A stretch of DNA of 25,987 nucleotides from Hypsibius dujardini (lineage: Eukaryota > Tardigrada > Eutardigrada > Parachela > Hypsibiidae): NCBI GenBank assembly GCA_001579985.1, contig LRSR01003760.1, positions 1 to 25,987 of the forward strand, in the 5' to 3' direction. Below, one piece after another: positions 19,384-25,987 of the stretch; the stretch's first letter is position 1, and the number at the start of each line of letters is the position of its first letter. Below the pieces are notes generated by a model, which was not told the origin of the DNA, did no database searches, and worked only from the letters and a program-made list of their open reading frames with translations. Both the position numbers and the translations under genes were made by a program.

Positions 19384-22015
19384 TCTGTTTAGTTCTGTTT
19401 GTCTGTCTGTCTATCTCTCAACATACAGTCCTGGCCAGCTGCGTCATGAACTCCGGATAGGCGTGCGTCAGAACGGCCAACATGGCCATCACACAGCACA
19501 GCGCGGCAGTAAAAGTGATGAAGAAGGGCACCTCCTTCTGCGGGTAGACGGACACCTCATGGAACGCCGGGAGCAGTTCACGTTCGGCAGACTCCATTCC
19601 GGCTGAGTAGGGGTGGAAGTAGTGACCCTTCTCCAACGGATACGGCAGAGAGCGGAAGGCTGAGAAATGAAAAAATAAGAAATGATGATAACTGTCAGTA
19701 TTCGTAAAACACGCTCCTTTGCTGCAGTCAAAATGGGAGCGCCGCGGAACTGAATACTTTAATAAATGTAGATTATATCAGAGACCATCGAAAGCACAAC
19801 GTAAGACAGTTCTGCTTAAGATTGATTGTTGTCTCAATTTGCACTGAACTATAAAGAAATGGTGAATACCGTCCCCTAGTCCCAACATTACCCATGAAAA
19901 CATCTTTCTGGGTAGTCAACATCTCTCCATCACAGGTGTCTATGCAATGCCTAATTATTTGTTTGGGCGTCTGATTGGTTGACTGATAAACAAATGTGTA
20001 GTCGGTATGAAATGGTAACTCACTTCCTTCCCACGTCATATGCAGAATCTTCAACGCTCCGTCAATCTCCTTCCAGTGGTCAAGATTGAAGAACGAGTAC
20101 GCCAGTGCTTCACTATCACCCCGGCGAACAATGTGTTCGGGTGGAAGGATGAGAGATTTCTCTTCCAGCAAATACTGTAAGCAGACCAGATCACAAATCC
20201 ATTGGAACTAGAATAAAATGATAAAAGAGACTGGAAGTCAGCCGAAAAGCCGAACTCACCTTTGGTACGTGAGGATTGAATTCCACCGCTCGGTGAATCG
20301 CCTCAATAGCGCTGAGTTCCACCGCTGAGATACCCCGTTTACTGACCACATCCGGAGAGAATCTTTGAAATAAACAGGCCCTTCAACTTCACGGAAACCC
20401 TCAAGTCACAGGCAGAACAAAGCTGGGGGACAAGAGGGAGCTCCTCACCGTTCGCCTACGCACCGACATTTCAGCAACGCCGCCGTGTAGACGATTGTGG
20501 CCGATTTGGGTATGTTCACATCTGGGAGATAAAGGATAACTTTGAGTCAAGCAACAGTGTACTGTTGGGCAATTACAGAAACAGAGACAGAAACAGAGAG
20601 ACAGACACAGACATACATACAGACAACTAGATATATGGGCACAAAAGCAGACAGACACACAGACAGGCAGATAGATTGCAGAACTAATTACAGAGGCAAA
20701 TGCATAAGCAGATAGATAAACAGAACCATAGGCACATACTTACAGACAGACCCTTTGCACAACTAATTCCAGAAACAAATTTACAGACAGATAGACCGCC
20801 AGATAGACAAGCAGACATAAAGCCCTAATTAGCGCACCATCATATTTAGCCATCACTGCCTGGACGTCAGCGTACGCCTTCATCTCCAGCAGGCATTCAA
20901 TAAGATTTTCCTGAATATCCATAATCATTGGAAATTCCTTGAGTAACTGCAACACAACCAGACAAGATAAAGTAAAAATATACAATTCAACCAGGCCCGT
21001 CGCCGGCAGGCTCACGCCATTCATCATTCCATCCCTTACATCTTTCATGATTTTAACGGCTTCCTTGAACTTGCGCAGCTTCCTGAAGCACATTGCCAGA
21101 CGCCGACGCACGTAAAAGGATATCTCCATCTCGCGTGCTGCGAAAAGAGAGACGGTCCCCGTTATTAGAGCGAATTCCCGGATAATTCCAATCACCGTGA
21201 CGGAACTGTGGCACAAGGGTTTGAAAATAATCAGAATGTGCATGTGTTTACCGTGGGAGTCTTCGTCGTAGGCTACCAATCCGCTTCGCCGCCTGGCTAA
21301 GGAATTCTCCATTACTCTCAGGGCGTCGCGGAACCGACTTTCCGTTTCGATGATCATGGAGGATCCTTCCTCACCGAGTAATACCAACGCCGGCACGCAG
21401 CTATGTACGGGGAGATAATACCGGTTTAATTTCCGTTAATACCGCAACAGGCAGACAGAGATTCGCGCCACAAAGGATCAGACTACTTACTCGGGATTTT
21501 TCTGGAGTAATTCCTCGGCGATCGATACCCTTAATAAGGGATCGCGCTCTCGCCAGGCTCTTTGCATCGCTGTGAACAAACAAGTTGTTAATGGGGAACA
21601 GGGATCCGTGATTGAGGTGAACCCGGCAGTCAAGCTATAACTCACTGTCAAAGTCTTCCTTTTTAGAGTATATCTCCAGCGGAAATAAATTCTGGTGCTC
21701 TTGGGCGGATAAATTCATATCGTAAAATGTAAGCGGCTCCTTGCCTGCAAGAAGGGGCTTTAAGCAATCGAGGATCTAGACGAGTCTTGCCACAATGCGA
21801 TAAAAGTCGCTTAACGGAAACAAAAGGTTCGAGAGATCGAAATACAGACAGCCCCGCAACGGAGAAAATTCCGTCGACAGACGGAAAAGCGGAAAACAGT
21901 CAGATCCAGACTGGCAATAAGACAACGAAATGAATCAGATTCAGACAACGACATGAACAATAACATATAACTATGACGTGAACATAACGACGGTGCGACT
22001 GACAGACAGACAGAC

Positions 22016-22048
<33 letters not shown>

Positions 22049-23776
22049 GAAGACAGACAGACAGATAGACAAACAGACAAATGATGATGCAAGAAACTGG
22101 TATTGCGATCAATCCATGTTTGAATAGACATTAAATGAAATTATCAAGGCCGTAACATGCACACGTTTTAAAAAATTAGAAGCACTTATCGGCAAAGCAA
22201 ACCCGCTTCCCGGGACAGCTCTGCTGCCTGATCAATAAGCGTTAAAGCGCTCCTCACCTCGCAGCTTCAGGTAGCGACTATACTCCGGTCCGCGGAATAA
22301 TTTATAGGGATTCTCCGACACTTGCACTTCTGCGGAAACGAAGCCACGAGTTTGCAGCACTGAATAATGTTAGAAATAAGCTCTCCACGTCGTTGCTAGT
22401 ACCTTGTTCCGGGGATGACTCGCCGGAAGAGGAGGACCGCTCGCTGTCGGTGCCGTTGGCAGCCCCGCTCCCTCCGAACCACGGCGTGAGATGGGTGATG
22501 GAGAGCTGCTCCAAGAATGAGATTCCATACTTTTTGTAGTACCACCACTCGAAAATCTATCAAGGAAGAGACGTTGTATAATGATATTTAAGGCCAAAGC
22601 AACCGATGATCAACGCAGATGGCGGTTCGGCCAGTTCTAATTTGTAACTTCTAATCGTAGAGATTGAAGTTTCCACGGGTTTTCGGCTTACCAGAATCAA
22701 TCCGGAGACGAGTGAGGAGGTCCCTGTTAATGCGACGTAAAATTTCGGCGTCAGAGAGTTCATAAACAAGGTAGCTAAGAAGCAAAGACACAGAAACAAA
22801 AACGATGGTCAAGCGGGGAAATGTGCACTGTGCATGGGCACTGTGCAGTTTGGTGAAGGCGAGCGTGATACGCAGTGTAATAAACTGTAATAACCACAAA
22901 TCCGATAGACACGAAGTATCTAAGAAGTGATGTTAGTTTTTGTTAATCCCATTTAGGCTACTTCGATAGGTAATTTTCACCGAAAAAGGGTTAAGGGTTA
23001 AGGACTTCGTTGATGAATCAATGAGCAGGAGGTATGATCATTGATTGATTGATTGATTGATTACGCCGCTAGTATAGAGCAATTTTGAATTGGATCGATC
23101 TACCATTGATTGATTGATTACGCCGCTAGTATAGAGCAATTTTGAATTGGATCGATCGATCATTGATTAGCTCAACAAAAAGTTCACATCATACGTAGCA
23201 GTACTCGATCGGTCGATAAAGAAACAAGAACTGTTTCGAACAAGCAAAAGAATTATTCAAAGCATATCGTTTTTTAATAGTTCACTGTATAAAGTCTACT
23301 GTAATAAGAAAGAAAAAATTCACCCAAGCAAAGAAAAGACCAATTCTATGAACGAACTATCAATCCAACAATCAACCGATTATTATCGCTTTGCACAAAT
23401 AATCCAGGTGTACGAACGATGATTTCAAAATTTAAGGAAAATTCGTCCTCTAGGGTCTTGCGGTAGAGCGAAGTTAAAATGATGGCAATTTCACCATGCA
23501 AGAAAATGAAAATCAAAGCTAATAATAACAATACGTAAGTAAACATAATGGAGAAAGAAAGCAAAAAATGTGTAAACGTACGAGGTCGAGCACCTGACAG
23601 GGAACACAGCGTCAGCATACATTTCAGTCCGCGACTGTGTCCCGTGTCAATGTGTTTCACTCGTACCGTATGGGCAAAGCAACCGTGAAAAGTAAACCGA
23701 AGAAAAAAAAGAGAAAAAATCATTGGCAGCGCGCTCGCCCAGGGATTTCGCACTTACAGAATATGAGATTAAACAT
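19085..23776 (-). CDS. ST7: Suppressor of tumorigenicity 7 (ST7) homologue
   Basis: Fourteen exons on the minus strand: 23776-23758, 22774-22692, 22556-22403, 22329-22258, 21744-21646, 21569-21491, 21400-21252, 21137-21040, 20946-20838, 20521-20449, 20362-20260, 20174-20024, 19659-19427, 19180-19085 (TGA). They sum to 1518 bp, 505 residues, all phases joining. ST7 is a multi-pass membrane protein with TPR-like helices; its molecular role is poorly known. Diagnostic blocks: [20 protein letters not shown] and [10 protein letters not shown] (membrane), [113 protein letters not shown], and a last membrane segment [21 protein letters not shown]. The final exon ([19 protein letters not shown]) matches the family C terminus. 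The first exon (MFNLIF) resembles the short MFG-type start of one human isoform; a longer N terminus from another promoter cannot be excluded. It is head-to-head with the LAMP-like gene. Confidence 0.93.
19255..19425. repeat. TCTG/TCTA tetranucleotide array in the last ST7 intron
   Basis: TCTG and TCTA units on the + strand (CAGA on the gene strand) fill the last ST7 intron. The array abuts the GTATGT donor of exon 13. Confidence 0.93.
20575..20820. repeat. Degenerate CAGA array in an ST7 intron
   Basis: CAGA/CAGATAGA units on the + strand, antisense to ST7, in the intron between exons 9 and 10. It ends about 20 bp from the GTGCGC donor of exon 9. Confidence 0.85.
21990..22080. repeat. CAGA array in an ST7 intron
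   Basis: CAGA units on the + strand, antisense to ST7, in the intron between exons 4 and 5. Confidence 0.88.
23037..23165. repeat. 57-bp tandem duplication with ATTG microsatellite in ST7 intron 1
   Basis: The segment starting TTACGCCGCTAGTATAGAGC occurs at 23061 and again at 23118, each flanked on the left by ATTG units and on the right by GATCGATC. The copies are identical over about 40 bp, so the duplication is recent or the assembly has repeated it. Confidence 0.92.
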
Positions 23777-24539
23777 CCTGGCAAGCTCCTTTATTAATAC
23801 AAATTAAATAACGGTGTACCGCATCCGGGATGAGCAGCAGTAATACAGATTGCAGCAAGAGAAAAATGTGAAACGTCTCCTTTCGAACAAACGATTTTCT
23901 CTCTGCTCTTGCTGGCTGTGTGGCAGTGGCACGGCACTGGCAGGCGCATGATAGAATTTTGCGCTCTTCAGCGTTCCAATGGGCGAATGGCGGGCCGTGA
24001 GGGTGGAAATATTATTTACGTATGCTTGTCCCCGGGTCAAAATTCACGGAGAAGAGTTTACTCACGATGCCAGTGTTGTCAGCCATTGATTGATTTCTCG
24101 GTGAAAACTTTGCTCAATGGAAAGTATAGTATGCATTGATTGGTTAACTGTCGGTTGATTGATTGGCTCAAGTTACACGCGTAGCAAAACTCTACGCTAT
24201 CTGAGTCAAGTTGTTAAACTCGAGCTACGTTAAAAGCTTGCTTTGTACGAGATAGATAGCATAATTCAATTAGTGCAAGATTTTCGCCACCTTTTGTAGG
24301 AAATATTGCCCGGCTCGCGTGTTCCATCACACACTCCCAGAAAATTTATCCAGCTGTTTTCCCTTCTCCGCCTCACACACTCGCAGTGTGCTCTCCTTTA
24401 TTTTCCTCCCAGAATCCTGTCGCACCTTGAAACTCTTCGTATGCCACCTCTCTGCGTCAAATAGCACCTTCAATTTTGGATTAGTAAGGTTAATTTTGCT
24501 GGACGATCTTGTGTTGCGGGTTTCTCACACGGCGAAAAC
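23777..24539. promoter_or_regulatory. Divergent promoter region, ST7 / LAMP-like
   Basis: 763 bp separate the two start codons. The sequence is of mixed composition with some ATTG units near 24085 and 24145-24170. No TATA box is obvious for either gene. Shared regulation is inferred from layout only. Confidence 0.45.
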
Positions 24540-25958
24540 ATGACTTGGAAGGCAATCCTCCCCTCGAAGGCGCTGTGCGCACTCCTCCTCTGTTTCGGAT
24601 TCTGCTTTTCCAGCACATTCGCGGTCAAAGTTAAGGTAATTTAGCCGCTATTTAATGTAGTGATAAATTTTCATTGAATGAAGTAAAAATGCTCTCATGG
24701 AGTGTGGAAGTTGAGAAACATTTATCCGAATTTATAGGCAGAGATCAATCAATCAATCAATCAGAAATCGGATGTTATTAGACAAGTTGAGACAAATGAT
24801 TTTTCAGAAATCGCGGCACGCTGATTTATTACCTTATTGAAGATATTCTCTTATGAAAGAGGATTGAGAGTGGAACAGATGAGGATAACGTTTTTCTTCG
24901 AAAAAATCCAAAGGTGTGGTGGTTTCTCAAAGTATTCCCTCACATATCACGGCAACAGATTGAGTCGGTCTTCGATTGATTAATCGATTGCACATATTTT
25001 CTGTTTACAATTTCTCGTTTGCTCTTTCATTTGGGATGTTTGAGGCCCACGCCTATTACAGTCGGTTTTGCTTTGCAGTCTGTCGCGGAAGCAAGGGAAG
25101 ATTTGCTAGACCGCCAGGAGAGGGCCACTCAGAAGGGCAACAGCACCGAAGGAGTGGGCATCTTCGGGAACACCTCCATTATTTGGAGCGTTGAAAATTG
25201 CCTTTTGATGGAGACCACGGCGGTCGGCTTGCAGGTGCAGCAGCTGGATAAGAAGGATAAAAGTTTGCATGCGGTACTGCAGTTCAACAATTCCGATTCG
25301 ACAGTCGACGGCGAGTGCACGGGAACGGTGGAAAATGGCACGCAGACTGCCAAGTAAGTCGGTTGTGTGAAGGGTTCACGTTCTGAGGAGGTGGATTTGG
25401 AAGCTAGAATTGGTAATATTTCAATCTTTTTTGCCATTTCAGCTTTAGGTTGATTGATCGATTAGTTGAGACTCGTGAACTAATATACGGATATTTGTTT
25501 TCTTCCGCATTTGTTATGGCTTACTGATTCACAAATTGTCATCATTGCACTTAATGATATTATTTTACGTTTGCAGTATTGTTGTGAAATTCACCGGGAC
25601 TGGCTCAGAGAACAACGTAACAGACGCTAGCTTCCAGTAAGTGTTTGCAGTCAGGTGACGTGACAACTGCAGTCTCTGAATAGAATTTGATTATTACTTT
25701 GGTACCACATGTATGGGTTGTGTTCTTTGCAGGATGGTGTTTACAGGTGATCGTTTCAACTGGATCCTCACCAATCTGACATTGAGTGCTACATTCTACG
25801 ATTTGGTCAACAAGACCCACGAGACGCTGACCGATGTCGCGCTGAACACTAGGGAGTTGTTTGCCAGCCGCGGAGCGTCGTATTATTGCACGGACCAACC
25901 CGGCTTCCAAGTCCATTATGGCTCGCAAATAGTGACGCTATACTTCATTGACCTCATT
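24540..25958 (+). CDS. LAMP-family lysosome-associated membrane glycoprotein, 5' four exons
   Basis: Exons 24540-24635, 25079-25353, 25577-25636, 25733-25958, phases fitting, with a GTATGT donor at 25959; the rest lies beyond the window. 219 residues are visible. Residues 1-29 (KALCALLLCFGFCFSSTFA) form the signal peptide on its own exon. The lumenal part has seven N-glycosylation sequons (NST, NTS, NNS, NGT, NVT, NLT, NKT). It also has three cysteines placed as in a LAMP domain: ENCLL, GECTG and SYYCTD. The stretch TRELFASRGASYYCTDQPGF follows the LAMP pattern of a Leu/Ala-rich turn, then G-x-S-Y-x-C. The fourth cysteine, the transmembrane helix and the GYxxPhi tail would be on later exons. 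LAMPs coat the lysosome lumenal face. A related lumenal fold such as ATP6AP1/Ac45 is a less likely alternative. Confidence 0.75.
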
Positions 25959-25987
25959 GTATGTTCGCGTGATTTTCATGTCTGTCA

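Noticed and set aside
22651-22899. Minus-strand ORF overlapping ST7 exon 2 in another frame
   Set aside because: The correct ST7 frame ([11 protein letters not shown]) is strongly conserved; this is a shadow that runs into the intron.
23346-23753. Minus-strand ORF with a hydrophobic stretch in ST7 intron 1 ([15 protein letters not shown])
   Set aside because: Considered as the first membrane exon of ST7, but it is AT-rich, lacks a donor in the needed phase, and the short first exon at 23776-23758 joins exactly.

Overview
This is nuclear DNA from a compact invertebrate animal genome. Every recognisable gene is split by GT-AG introns, most of 60-500 bp, and the proteins are animal families: AASS, nitrobindin, BAP31, FIGNL1, ST7 and LAMP. 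Gene density is about one gene per 3 kb. Introns and spacers are littered with tetranucleotide runs (CAGA/TCTG and ATTG/CAAT). I could not fix the phylum. A small ecdysozoan (a tardigrade, for example) or a lophotrochozoan would fit, but that is a guess. There are no bacterial operons, CRISPR arrays, tRNA or rRNA genes that I can recognise.

Layout, left to right: (1) 66-3081 (+), the last ten exons of the bifunctional lysine-degradation enzyme AASS, entering at the left edge. (2) 4764-3405 (-), a stand-alone nitrobindin-type heme-binding beta-barrel protein, five exons. (3) 5547-7412 (+), BAP31/BCAP31, six coding exons plus a 5' UTR intron. (4) 8912-7888 (-), a small secreted glycine-rich protein of unknown family, two exons. 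(5) 11976-9838 (-), a 485-residue protein with a psq/Brinker-like HTH and a CENP-B/Tc5-type HTH but no DDE transposase domain. (6) 12629-16548 (+), the AAA ATPase fidgetin-like 1, nine exons. (7) 18100-18492 (+), an unrecognised coding-like ORF. (8) 23776-19085 (-), ST7, fourteen exons resolved from start to stop. (9) 24540 to the right edge (+), the first four exons of a LAMP-family lysosomal membrane glycoprotein.

The genes are not a pathway; they are household genes packed together. Three neighbouring pairs are head-to-head over 650-785 bp (nitrobindin/BAP31, CENP-B-like/FIGNL1, ST7/LAMP-like) and probably share divergent promoters. For all complete models the exon phases were checked by hand and the summed coding length is a multiple of three.

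The least explained material is the transposase-derived DNA-binding protein, the secreted Gly-rich protein with palindromes around its start, coding-like fragments on the + strand at 9188-9778, and the orphan ORF at 18100. I found no clearly new multi-gene system.
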